From Turritopsis dohrnii (taxonomy: Eukaryota; Cnidaria; Hydrozoa; Anthoathecata; Oceaniidae), in assembly GCA_027922465.2 (NCBI GenBank), contig BQMF02000369.1, positions 248,001 to 312,000 on the forward strand: a stretch of 64,000 nucleotides of DNA. The letters run 5' to 3'. This document shows positions 44,723 through 55,902 of the stretch, piece by piece. A program made the position numbers and the translations under genes. Within the stretch, counting starts at the first letter, position 1. The number at the start of each line of letters is the position of its first letter. A model generated the notes under the pieces. It did not search any database, was not told where the DNA came from, and was given only the letters and a program-made list of their open reading frames with translations.

Positions 44723-45043
44723 AGATTTTATTTCACAAAGACACCATTTTTTTATTCATTTTTTAACTTGCACATGGTTACTTTATTGTCAGACGGAAGT
44801 AATATCCACACTTGAAAAAGCAAAAGCTTTAAAAGCTAAATTTTTGATCAGTTTTTAAGTTTTTATACCTTATAATATACATTTTCATAATTGAAAATGC
44901 AAACCATTTATTACCCGAGATGCTAGTGCCTTAATATAAATATTTTCATGATTGTATATTTTTTTGTATATAAACCCAATTTCTGCTTGTATGTGCATTC
45001 TTATATTTTGATTTCATTTGTATGCCTTTTCAGACTTACCATA

Positions 45044-45928
45044 ATGAATTCAGACTTTTCAGAAGCTGTTACACAAGCTTTCCTTAAAGATGACACAAAA
45101 GAGCTGGACCAATTATACGCAAAACTGTCTGAAGAAACAAATGTAGAGCGAGCTAAGGGACTCTGCTCAACATTGGCAGCAAAATGTTTTGATACAATAG
45201 TGGATGTTATTACAGATGACAAAAAGAGCATACTAGTGAAGTTTTATGCTTGGCATTTCTTGCAATTAATGACATGCTGTCCTTCATTGAAAGAACAACT
45301 TGAAAATAATGGATTACTTCTACCTTGTCTAGTTGATCTCAATATGAAAGATTGGGATGACGAAAAAATGAAGTCTCTACAAATTATATCTTTAAATTAC
45401 ATTATATTCATGATTGGAGGTGCATCTGATATCTATTATGACCATGTGACTACCACAAACACAATATCTTACATTTACCATGTAATATCAAGGAACACAC
45501 TGACAGGAGATAATAGTATTCTAGAATCTGCTATCCTTGCCGTTAATTTATTATTAGAAGGCACCAGCCCTTGCAAACAGCAATTAGTTGAACTAGAGTT
45601 TTCAAAGTTGTTTTCTAAGAAGATTGAAGAACGAACTGATTGTCCTCCACACTTACTGAAGATAGCAAATCTAACTCATCAGAAGCTACTTTTGTTAAGT
45701 AGTGATCAAAAGGCGTTTGTAGAAACCTTTAGACAAGGCTTTGTTGATGAAACAAAAAAACAACAGCTTTTTCAACCAATTGTTTGCCATAATGAAAGTT
45801 GTTGTGAAACGGATATCTCAAGTATGAAACGCTGTTCTCGATGTAAAAAGGTTTTATATTGCAGTAAAGAATGTCAAATTAAGCATTGGAAAAGTACACA
45901 TAGAAAATTATGTTGTTCCACTGACTAA
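45044..45928 (+). CDS. MYND-type zinc-finger protein
   Basis: 294 residues in one exon. ATG at 45044, ten bases after acceptor CTTTTCAG, so the leader is spliced on. Residues 1-245 are an all-helical, ARM/HEAT-like region (for example SDFSEAVTQAFLKDDTKELD, ILAVNLLLEGTSPCKQQLVE). A C-terminal MYND finger follows: CHNESCC, CSRCKKVLYCSKECQIKHW, HRKLCC, giving the C-x2-C / C-x3-C / H-x3-C zinc-ligand set. MYND domains bind proline-rich peptides, often in transcriptional co-repressors or as cytoplasmic adaptors. Orthology to a named family is not clear. Lies just downstream of a Helitron-like copy. Confidence 0.9.
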   Translation: MNSDFSEAVTQAFLKDDTKELDQLYAKLSEETNVERAKGLCSTLAAKCFDTIVDVITDDKKSILVKFYAWHFLQLMTCCPSLKEQLENNGLLLPCLVDLNMKDWDDEKMKSLQIISLNYIIFMIGGASDIYYDHVTTTNTISYIYHVISRNTLTGDNSILESAILAVNLLLEGTSPCKQQLVELEFSKLFSKKIEERTDCPPHLLKIANLTHQKLLLLSSDQKAFVETFRQGFVDETKKQQLFQPIVCHNESCCETDISSMKRCSRCKKVLYCSKECQIKHWKSTHRKLCCSTD

Positions 45929-46526
45929 TATTTCAAGCTGGTTGTATATTATATATATATTTCTGTTTGGTACAGCCCTTGACTTTTCTTTTCTGTTTTT
46001 TTAAGGCAATGTGCAGGAAAATGATGTAGAATTCCTTGCCTGGCATTATTTTTGAACTATTTGACTTACATGTTTAAGAAGGATTTTGTAGTTTAAATCT
46101 ATGTTCTAATCCGATGTTTATGTCAAAAACGTTTTCTTACGTTGTAATTGTCCATTGAAATTAACCGCCAGGGCGTCGTTATTGAGTAAATGAGTGGATT
46201 TTTTAAAATGTGAGAGGCAGCTTTTGCAGATAATGTAACTATCGTTGTTTCCAGTTGTATACATGACAAACCTGGAAAATGCTTAATAATCGAATGGTAT
46301 GTTAAAGATAATTATATGTGATAAAGATCGTGAGAAAACTGGATCAGTATCATTGGTTCATTTTGTTTGTTCGCCAAGTCAGCTTCTCGTGTTGAGCGTG
46401 TCACAATTGCATAAAGAGTCTCGAAACGTCTTACGACATGTCTTGGAAGAATACCAAATGATTTTAAATGGGTGAAACGTTTATAAAAATGCAAATTTGT
46501 CAAATCAGAAAATGACTGACAAATTA
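45929..46526. other. MYND gene 3' region and spacer
   Basis: AT-rich 3' UTR. A 63-codon minus-strand open frame (46312-46503) has no ATG and no known domain. The CAAATTA target site of the next element ends at 46526. Confidence 0.45.
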
Positions 46527-48632
46527 CAGGCTGTCAAGTGCGTCATTTTTTTCATTTTTTTGAAGAGCTTTCATTTTTTTTCATTTTTTCTATGGTTTTG
46601 TCATTTTATTCATTTTTTTCACCCAAACTGTCAGTTATGTTCAGTTTTTATCAGAAAGCTTGTATCAGTTTACCTTTTATATAAAGTAAGAGGTAAGAAA
46701 GTGTTCCTTCATCTGTGTAGAGCTTAACTTCAGTTGTTTATCTAGTTAAAACTAAAAAGTAATTCCTCTTAGTAGTTCGTAAGGTGAAGATTGAGATATT
46801 TAGATTAAGGTGGTGAAGTGGTGTGATAGCTGGCTTGAAAGAGGAGATGAGAATGGAGTTAAGCTGAAGTTTTGGTGCAAAAGAAAGATTGATCAGTATG
46901 CACAGTGTTTGTTATGTTATACTGACTTAAAATTTTCAAGTCAAGGCTTAGGCGTTTAAGCAGTACTCAGAGAAGCCCAAGCATAAATCAATATCTGATA
47001 TTTGATTTGGTAATAGCGTCAGGCGATTTTCTCTGGCATATTTACTACTCCTGGAAGCTCATCCTCCGAAAAGGATTGCTTTAGGCAGAATCAATGTGGC
47101 TACTGTGTGTTGCTGAACAAAATGCAACATTACGAGACTGTGACAATTGTGACAGAGCTTCTCTGTAAGATCTTTCCCGATAATGAGGTTGCCAAACATC
47201 TTACTATGAGTCGTCAAGAGGCATCCTGTGTTTTGCAGATGGTAAGGTCCTTAAGTTTGTAAGTGGTTTTGTAAAAAGGTCACATCACTAATGATAGGCA
47301 AAACTCCTTTACTGTTGATCAGTGGCAGATCTATCAAATGAAGGATATTCCTGTTGAGTGACAGGCTCAAATATTCAACTGGACACCTACTGGTCACAAA
47401 TTCTCAGTACCAAAGTAGAGTCAAGGGTACCCAAATTCAACTTGCTTAGTAAAGTTATGAAAAGTTACCTGCCTAATGCAGCAGTAGAACTGTAGTAGAA
47501 AATAATGACCCCTTAGATTATTTTATACTTTATGAAGATTTATGGAAACAGTAAAATTGTTGAGAAAGAGTTCAGTTGCTACCTTAAGGGAAGAAATTGT
47601 TTGCGGAAAAAATTTGTGCGGAACTTTTTTTTGCGGAATTCCGCAAAAATGAACAAATATTGGTCATCCGCAAAAATAAATTCCGCAAAATATTCGAAAT
47701 TTTTCATCCACAAAAATTTACTCCGCAAAATTTTTGAAATTTTTTACCCGTAAGGAATTGATTTTTCACTTTGCTTTGCATAAACTGCAAGTCTCGTCTT
47801 TACAAAACGTTTGGAAAATGAAAAAGGGAGTTGAAAAAGGAAAGAACATCTAAGGACTTATTTATTGCTTTTCGTCAATAACAACACAAGCAGCATCTGC
47901 ACTTGCGACAGGTTTAGCGCTTCGTACTGTTGCTTTTACTTTGAGAAACGATCCTTTCCTTTGTGGGAACTAGACTTTGACTGAGTCATATTCTCAGTTG
48001 CTAGCACTACATTGACCTTCTCTGATCAAAGATAAGACCCAGCTACATTATCTGTTTGTTTTAGCTTAGTATTATTTTTTGATATTTTAAGTGATGAAAA
48101 ATAGATGTTATTCCATAAATCTGCTTTTTCCATTCCAACTAAAGTTTGTATATACCTAGGTACTAAACTACATGTTTCCCGACTTTCGATTTTATTAAAT
48201 TTGTTGCATCCGCAAAAATTAATTCCGCAAAATCTCTTTTGAGGTCTTCATTCGCAAAAATCTATTCCGCAAAATATGGCATTTTTGAGTCATTCACCCG
48301 CAAAAAAATATTCCGCAAAAATTTCTTCCGCAAACAATTTTTTCCCTTAAGGTAGAATATTTTGTTTCTTTCCTTACTATGTGAATAACAATTACTTTAT
48401 CAAGGATTTTTCAGATTTACCATGTTTCATTGTGTTTTCATCTATTTCATTTTCATGCTATTGTTAATATTTTTTATTTTTCCGCATAGATGTTAAGTTG
48501 TGAAGATAAATTATTGAAACAGGCTAAAAAAAAGTGTCATTTTTTGCCATTTTATTCTTTAAAATTTTCATTTTTTGTCATTTTTTTCAAATTTTTTGTC
48601 ATTTTTTACGATATACAAGACTTGACAGCCTG
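46527..48632. mobile_element. hAT-like DNA transposon with a nested element
   Basis: Inverted ends CAGGCTGTCAAGTGCG (left) and ...CTTGACAGCCTG (right), with CAAATTA directly repeated outside both ends (46520-46526, 48633-48639). The subterminal zones are full of 'gtcattttttt' repeats. A degenerate coding stretch at about 46800-47400 contains CGYCVLLNKMQHYETVTIV and NEVAKHLTMSRQEASCVLQM-like frames. Another element (47580-48354) sits inside. CAG...CTG ends with a 7-8 bp duplication suit hAT, but the transposase is too decayed to confirm. Confidence 0.65.
47580..48354. mobile_element. TACCTTA-family foldback element (TTCCGCAAAAAT type), nested
   Basis: TACCTTAAGGGAAGAAATTG at the left mirrors ...CAATTTTTTCCCTTAAGGTA at the right. 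Both arms are arrays of 'ttccgcaaaaat(t)' units with a ~350-bp unique centre. 775 bp, no coding frame. Inserted in the hAT-like element. Confidence 0.75.
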
Positions 48633-49351
48633 CAAATTATTAATCTGCACCTTCCAATTGTTCTTGGGGTAAATTTTTATGAGAATTGGAGTAATTTGAA
48701 CCAAACTTTGAACGAGACTCGAACTTGAGAGGTTTTGTGGACCTGCTTTAGATGCTATGAAAGTCAAACCTTTACGGTTTCTGCAAATCTCTATTATCTC
48801 TTGCGCTTGCATAGATTGTAAAAAACAGACCAAATTAGTTTACGCTCTCGATTTGGGTTAGAATTTTCTTTAATAGGAACGATGAAGAAAAGCCCTATGA
48901 TTTCGAATTCACGTTGTGTATCAGGAACATTAACTTAAAGTCGAGAAAAAGTCGAGAAATAAAAAATTCAATCGGAAAATGACAGCAAGAAATTTTATAG
49001 AAAGCTTGGATATATCAAGCCATATGTCAAGCAATTCAAGAATGAAGAGTTTTTGTTTCACATGCAATGACTGCTGTTATTGCACATGTTAGAGTTCTTT
49101 TGTTTGCGACATCGCATTACAACAACCTTTTACTTTCGTACTTTTAACGTAATTGTTTGCTTTTTAACTTTCAGGAGGGTTTTCAAACGTTAATATGTGC
49201 ATTTTCCCATTTCCAGCGGTTCTTTTCCTCCGCCAACACCAAATGCTTATTCAACTGTTTCTCTAACTCTTGTCTTTGGTGAACATGCTTGGTTGAAAAA
49301 AAAGTGATGTTCCCGCAAAATTTCTAGCAGGACAACTTATTGTTAGCAAGC

Positions 49352-49559
49352 TTAAAGATAATGAACTGTCATAAGGTCGCGAAAAGGTTGTGTCAGCAGT
49401 TTTCTTGTGAGAAAAATCTCCACGAGGGAGCATTTTCTTACTTTGTTTGTTAATAATAAACAGCTGCTCGTTCCCAGATCATTTTTCAGTTGTTCTGTTT
49501 CTACTGACATCAGCATAGTGCAACCCTCAGAGCTACATATAACAGTTCATTGGATAAAA
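49352..49559. mobile_element. ~200-bp MITE, copy 1 (TTAAAGATAATGAACT ends)
   Basis: Begins TTAAAGATAATGAACTGTCA and ends ACATATAACAGTTCATTGGA. It shares 'gtgtcagcagttttctt', 'atctccacgag' and 'catcagcat' in order with the copy in a NOP56 intron (57199-57379). The right terminus is diverged. Confidence 0.7.
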
Positions 49560-49622
49560 ATAACTTTTAATATATCATAGATGGCGGAATTGGAATGATG
49601 CTATTGATTTTTTAGAAATTCA

Positions 49623-49680
49623 CTTTTCTGCTGACTGTAGATGTGTTATTTTTTTCTGCTAACTGTAGATGTGCTATTTT
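49623..49680. repeat. ~29-bp tandem duplication
   Basis: 'ttctgctgactgtagatgtg' followed by 'ttctgctaactgtagatgtg', each continuing with a T-rich run. Two copies with two differences. Confidence 0.75.
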
Positions 49681-49989
49681 AACTATTTCATTTTTAACAT
49701 CTATGAGCAAAATTATTCTGCACCCAACTCAAGTGGAAAGCAAAAACTTAACCATACAACGATGCTCTATCAGTTGTTTTCCTGTTTAGTAGAAAGTATT
49801 TCCGAACAACCTTCCCTTCCTCAATTTAATTCGTTATGAGTTAATTAAGGTACTTACTTAGTTACGCCATGTTTAAATTGCTATGGCAAAAAAACCCTTT
49901 ATCTATTCAACTAACGCAATTTGACGTCATATTCAATTACATATACCAAGTTTTAGCATTTTTTACAAAGTTCTTTGAAACAGTGAAGA

Positions 49990-50530
49990 CGTTCATTATT
50001 ACGAGTGTGGATTGAGAAAGAAGTGGTGGAGGGTCGTAGAATAAGCTACGATGAAGCGATCATAGATGAAGCAAAAAGGAAGAGAATGAGCGAAGCAACT
50101 CTAAAGAAGTCCAAAAAGTGCAGTCTACTATCTAATTGGCGTAAATACAATTCAGTCAAGTAAATAACAGGTTGATGAGTCAAGTCTGTGTTCAATATCA
50201 TGTTAAAGTACAAAAAAGACACGAGAGAGTATTTCATCATCAGTCGAAACAGAAAGGTGTTGTCAATAAAATCGTCTGCCGTGGTGATGAAGTTCAAAAC
50301 ACACGAATCATTCCACTACCTAATAAGCCTATTGTGAATATCGTTCCTGACGTATGTCAAAAAGACTATAGCATTTTCATTTTCAGTCCGTATAGTTCAG
50401 ATGTATAGATATAGATACATCTGAACTATACGGACTGAAAATGAAAATTCGTGTTAAAGAGCATAAAGAAATCGCTAAGAAAATTGCAAAAAAGAAGCTA
50501 ATCCTAAACTTCTGAACAAAACATTCCACT
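49990..50530 (+). pseudogene. Degenerate coding remnant, probably transposon-derived
   Basis: Broken frames read RRISYDEAIIDEAKRKRMSE, then HHQSKQKGVVNKIVCRGDEV and RIIPLPNKPIVNIVPDV, with stops and frameshifts between them. The composition is protein-like, but no domain is recognised. A 34-bp perfect palindrome (50373-50448) interrupts it. Confidence 0.3.
50373..50448. repeat. 34-bp perfect palindrome with 8-nt spacer
   Basis: 50373-50406 is the exact reverse complement of 50415-50448, with AGATATAG between them. The arm contains GTCCGTATAGTTCAGATGTA. It could be a fresh inverted duplication, a foldback end, or a template-switch artefact. Confidence 0.9.
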
Positions 50531-50718
50531 TCGGTGGCGCGTAGGTTAGCCTACGTGCAAGATCTTGTCAACAACGAAGACTTTGTCTTTCCTGTTGACA
50601 GAAACAACACATTTCCTAACAGCGATGAAATTTATTTGCAATCTCAGATATATTGGAATGATTAAGCTCGTTACAAAAACGTATCCTACTGGAGACAGTT
50701 GTGAGCATTTGAAATGCG

Positions 50719-50880
50719 TACCTTATCGGTTAAAATTTTGTCGGTGAAAAGTGACGAAATTTGAAAGAAAATTCGTCACTTTTAACCGGCAAAATTTTAT
50801 AATCGACGAAATGTTTTGACCGACGAAATTTTAGAACCGACGAAAAGTTTTGACCGACGAAATTTTTCACCAAAATTGAA
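50719..50880. mobile_element. TACCTTA-family left end (CGACGAAATTTT type)
   Basis: Starts TACCTTATCGGTTAAAATTT, then repeats of 'tcggtgaaaagtgacgaaat' and 'gaccgacgaaatttt'. No matching right end was found before the tandem array, so it is probably truncated. Confidence 0.5.
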
Positions 50881-51119
50881 TTTTCGTGTTTGAAGTCGAC
50901 AGACTCTTTTAAAGTCATATTTGAAGCCATAAAAAGGAGGTATTCGGAGGAAAGAAAAGAAAAATGACGAGAATGATTTTGAAATTGACCTTGAAATAAA
51001 AAGTACTAGTACTGAAGTACTAGGAGAGGAAGAAGAAAGCGAAGAATGCCTTGAAAATGAAGAAAAAAACACTTGTATTACTTTTGATTAGCATTTGTTT
51101 TGTCCAAAATAAGTAAAAC

Positions 51120-54100
51120 AAGATGCCCTACCGGGCAGAAGGATTTCTGCAAGCTTTGCTGCTGAAAATGCCACAAAAATGCAACACTAGCACACTAGTC
51201 CTGCAAAACTAAGACAGTCACATCATTCAGCTCGAGAAGCATCAGCATTAAATAAACAAAAATATTGATGCGACTGACAATGTTCGTCAAGAAAGTCAGC
51301 CTACCATAACATAAAAAAGGGGCTTTTCTTTATGCTATCGCGGAGATCATTTATGAAGATCTGTTTTTTTTGTACGAATAAGCTGAATGATTGTTACTGG
51401 ATATTTGCCACCCACGTACTCCAAAAAAGTGCATCGACACAATACGAAACTTTAATTTAACCACATTAAATATAACGAATCCTATAAAAAGATTGTGTAT
51501 ACTGGCGGTAACCAACATATCGTTTGGGCAGCACAAACTAATATATAAAGTTTCTATATTGATCTCCTCCTCAGAATGAAAAATATAAATATCACAATAA
51601 TAATTACTTAGAAATTAAAGCTCATATCTAATCTAAAAGTTAAAAAAAATACAACATACGTAGGGAGAAAAGAGATAAGCTGATATAGCCAGAATACATC
51701 CAAAAATTGCTACTAAATACAGTATAAATAGCTGTATAAAGTGCATATGTTGGTGATGTTGGGGAGGAGCTGAAAGGAAGCTAAGCTGAGCTTTAAAAAT
51801 CCAAAAGCTTCTAAAAATTGACTTCAAACATGCATACACATACAAAATACACGAAGGTCTTTCATATTTAAAAAGGCTTGGAGCAAAAATAAAACAAGAA
51901 ATACCTTTTCTTCCACACACCATGTATTGGCACTGTTTTCACATTTTAAACTTCAAGAAAACTTCTTTCAAAAAACAGAATAACCACACTGTAATTTAAT
52001 TTTGTGAACATGATAAGTTCCCAACAGTAATGCAATTCTTTATATAAAATTATAAGCTGTATTAACTTCTTTTAAAGCCATATTTCCATCAAAGAAACTT
52101 TTAGCAAACTACACACGTTCTTTCGCTGCCATTTTTAAAACGTTTTGTGGACGATCACATGGCATGGCGAAAATCAGCCAATAAACTATCGCTATTTAAG
52201 TGGAGGTGGCTAAATTAGCACCCTTTCGTAGAAATCGGGCATTATGCACCAATGACAATTAAGACGGCTTTTTTATGAACCAATGAAATTTAAGAAACAA
52301 AAATGCGTAGGTTTGGACAGTAAGATGAACAAGATGCCCTACCGGGCAGAAGGATTTCTGCAAGCTTTGCTGCTGAAAATGCCACAAAAATGCAACACTA
52401 GCACACTAGTCCTGCAAAACTAAGACAGTCACATCATTCAGCTCGAGAAGCATCAGCATTAAATAAACAAAAATATTGATGCGACTGACAATGTTCGTCA
52501 AGAAAGTCAGCCTACCATAACATAAAAAAGGGGCTTTTCTTTATGCTATCGCGGAGATCATTTATGAAGATCTGTTTTTTTTGTACGAATAAGCTGAATG
52601 ATTGTTACTGGATATTTGCCACCCACGTACTCCAAAAAAGTGCATCGACACAATATGAAACTTTAATTTAACCACATTAAATATAACGAATCCTATAAAA
52701 AGATTGTGTATACTGGCGGTAACCAACATATCGTTTGGGCAGCACAAACTAATATATAAAGTTTCTATATTGATCTCCTCAGAATGAAAAATATAAATAT
52801 CACAATAATAATTACTTAGAAATTAAAGCTCATATCTAATCTAAAAGTTAAAAAAAATACAACATACGTAGGGAGAAAAGAGATAAGCTGATATAGCCAG
52901 AATACATCCAAAAATTGCTACTAAATATAGTATAAATAGCTGTATATAAAGTGCATATGTTGGTGATGATGGGGAGGAGCTGAAAGGAAGCTAAGCTGAG
53001 CTTTAAAAATCCAAAAGCTTCTAAAAATTGACTTCAAACATGCATACACATACAAAATACACGAAGGTCTTTCATATTTAAAAAGGCTTGGAGCAAAAAT
53101 AAAACAAGAAATACCTTTTCTTCCACACACCATGTATTGGCACTGTTTTCATATTTTAAACTTCAAGAAAACTTCTTTCAAAAAACAGAATAACCACACT
53201 GTAATTTAATTTTGTGAACATGATAAGTTCCCAACAGTAATGCAATTCTTTATATAAAATTATAAGCTGTATTAACTTCTTTTAAAGCCATATTTCCATC
53301 AAAGAAACTTTTAGCAAACTACACACGTTCTTTCGCTGCCATTTTTAAAACGTTTTGTGGACGATCACATGGCATGGCGAAAATCAGCCAATAAACTATC
53401 GCTATTTAAGTGGAGGTGGCTAAATTAGCACCCTTTCGTAGAAATCGGGCATTATGCACCAATCACGATTGAGACGGCTTTTTTATGAACCAATGAAATT
53501 TAAGAAACAAAAATGCGTAGGTTTGGACAGTAAGATGAACAAGATGCCCTACCGGGCAGAAGGATTTCTGCAAGCTTTGCTGCTGAAAATGCCACAAAAA
53601 TGCAACACTAGCACACTAGTCCTGCAAAACTAAGACAGTCACATCATTCAGCTCGAGAAGCATCAGCATTAAATAAACAAAAATATTGATGCGACTGACA
53701 ATGTTCGTCAAGAAAGTCAGCCTACCATAACATAAAAAAGGGGCTTTTCTTTATGCTATCGCGGAGATCATTTATGAAGATCTGTTTTTTTGTACGAATA
53801 AGCTGAATGATTGTTACTGGATATTTGCCATCCACGTACTCCAAAAAAGTGCATCGACACAATACGAAACTTTAATTTAACCACATTAAATATAACGAAT
53901 CCTATAAAAAGATTGTGTATACTGGCGGTAACCAACATATCCTTTGGGCACAGCACAAACTAATATATAAAGTTTCTATATTGATCTCCTCAGAATGAAA
54001 AATATAAATATCACAATAATAATTACTTAGAAATTAAAGCTCATATCTAATCTAAAAGTTAAAAAAAATACAACATACGTAGGGAGAAAAGAGATAAGCT

Positions 54101-54632
54101 GATATAGCCAGAATACATCCAAAAATTGCTACTAAATATAGTATAAATAGCTGTATAAAGTGCATATGTTGGTGATGTTGGGGAGGAGCTGAAAGGAAGC
54201 TAAGCTGAGCTTTAAAAATCCAAAAGCTTCTAAAAATTGACTTCAACCATGCATACACATACAAAATACACGAAGGTCTTTCATATTTAAAAAGGTTTGG
54301 AGCAAAAATAAAACAAGAAATACCTTTTCTTCCACACACCATGGCACTGTTTTCATATTTTAAACTTCAAGAAAACTTCTTTCAAAAAACAGAATAACCA
54401 CACTGTAATTTAATTTTGTGAACATGATAAGTTCCCAACAGTAATGCAATTCTTTACATAAAATTATAAGCTGTATTAACTTCTTTTAAAGCCATATTTC
54501 CATCAAAGAAACTTTTAGCAAACTACACACGTTCTTTCGCTGCCATTTTTAAAACGTTTTGTGGACGATCACATGGCATGGCGAAAATCAGCCAATAAAC
54601 TGTCGCTATTGAAGTTAAGGTGGCTATATTAG
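51120..54632. repeat. 1.21-kb unit in three tandem copies
   Basis: Units start AAGATGCCCTACCGGGCAGA at 51120, 52331 and 53541 (periods 1211 and 1210 bp) and are almost identical. Unit 3 is interrupted at 54633, and its last ~110 bp resume at 55474. On the minus strand each unit has a promoter-like zone with three ATTGG (inverted CCAAT) boxes and a short 96-codon frame starting MVCGRKGISCFIF that is truncated in unit 2. No known RNA or protein gene is recognised. It may be a young satellite or a recent segmental triplication. Confidence 0.9.
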
Positions 54633-55473
54633 AGTGTGTTTACATGAAGGCCGTACTGAACTCAGTACGGGTTGAATTTTCAATCCTCTCGTATCGAGTT
54701 TAAATACGGGTTTTTATTTCAGTACGGTTCCTGGTCAAACCTTCAGCGGTGTTTACATGATAACGGCCGTACTGAAATTTAACCCGTGATGATTTCAAAC
54801 CTATTTCTCAAATAGGTTTGAAATTTCGATACGGCTTGGAAAGGTGTGAAAGTTTTCACATTTCATTGTTTTATCATAAAATGTGTTAACAAGCATGCGC
54901 ATATTAATTAAATTTTGCTGACACCTATGAAACAAAAATACAGAATGTGCTAAATTTATTCCATTATGCACAGAAAATATTTCTACCCGTACTGAAATCT
55001 CAAACATGTGTGATTTCAGTACGGCTCTCATGTAAATGCGCTCGTAGAGAGAACTAGAAACTAGTAAAATCTATTGTTTCGATTGTTACTCGCGAACACT
55101 CGCCAAGACCGTATCGAAATTTCTCATGTAAACAGAATGTCGATTTCAAACCGGTTGAAATCTCAAACCGGTTTGAGTTCAGTACGGGTCTCATGTAAAC
55201 GCACTCTTAGAAAAACGAAATGCAAGCTATAGCACGATTATGAATTGGCTCAGATTACGAATTAATTTTCACCTGATTCGTGCATGTGTTTTGTGCCTGC
55301 GGGGCTCCAGATCGCCATATTTCAAGTCAAATCATAGCAGCGAAATCGACATCGAATTATCGATCAACGAATCGAAGACAAAGGATTTGACTCTTTAAGA
55401 TGGAACTCAATTCAAAGTGTGATGCACCAACTTGGAATTTGTAATTATATGTACTCCGTTTTGTAAAAAAAAA
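54633..55473 (+). mobile_element. 841-bp insertion with A-tail and ATATTAG duplication
   Basis: Splits tandem unit 3. ATATTAG is present on both sides (54626-54632 and 55474-55480), and the insert ends in about ten A, as retroposons do. Its 5' part (54633-55206) is itself bounded by inverted repeats AGTGTGTTTACATGA / TCATGTAAACGCACTC and is rich in 'cagtacgg' and its complement, with TTAG outside both, so it may be a MITE within or beside the retroposed piece. Confidence 0.6.
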
Positions 55474-55616
55474 ATATTAGCACCCTTTCGTAGAAATCGG
55501 GCATTATGCACCAATCACGATTGAGACGGCTTTTTTATGAACCAATGAAATTTAAGAAACAAAAATGCGTAGGTTTGGACAGTAAGATGAAAAAAAAAAA
55601 AAAATCAGAAAAACAC

Positions 55617-55762
55617 GGACGATCGTAAAGTATTTCTTGCTTACGCAGAAATCCAAAAAACAGGAGAAAGACGATCGTAAAGTATTTCTTGCTTACGCAG
55701 AAATCCAAAAACAAAGACGATCGTAAAGTATTTCTTGCTTACGCAGAAATCCAAAAAACTAA
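55617..55762. repeat. Three copies of a 41-nt motif
   Basis: A 41-nt block beginning GACGATCGTAAAGTATTTCT and ending 'cgcagaaatccaaaa' starts at 55618, 55670 and 55716. Each copy can encode DDRKVFLAYAEIQK, but the spacings (52, 46) do not preserve one frame. It directly follows the resumed end of tandem unit 3 and an A-rich tract. Confidence 0.85.
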
Positions 55763-55902
55763 AAAGCTGTTTTCTTCTGAAAGAGGGTTAAAACTTTTCG
55801 TCAATCAATTTCAAACACGATTTTCAAGATTCTTGGACAAAATATCTCTAGATTTCGTCTTTTATGCTTTTGCGTAGGTATTATTTCAAAACAGGATAAA
55901 TA

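Noticed and set aside
46312..46503. Minus-strand exon beside the hAT-like element
   Set aside because: Protein-like composition, but no ATG, no acceptor and no domain.
51700..51712. snRNA suggested by AATTTTTGG Sm-like site
   Set aside because: No flanking stem-loops or snRNA core sequence (U1, U2, U4, U5, U6) could be matched.
51650..51923. 96-codon protein MVCGRKGISCFIF... in the 1.21-kb tandem units
   Set aside because: Open in units 1 and 3 but truncated in unit 2. The units are too similar to show coding constraint, and there is no recognisable domain.
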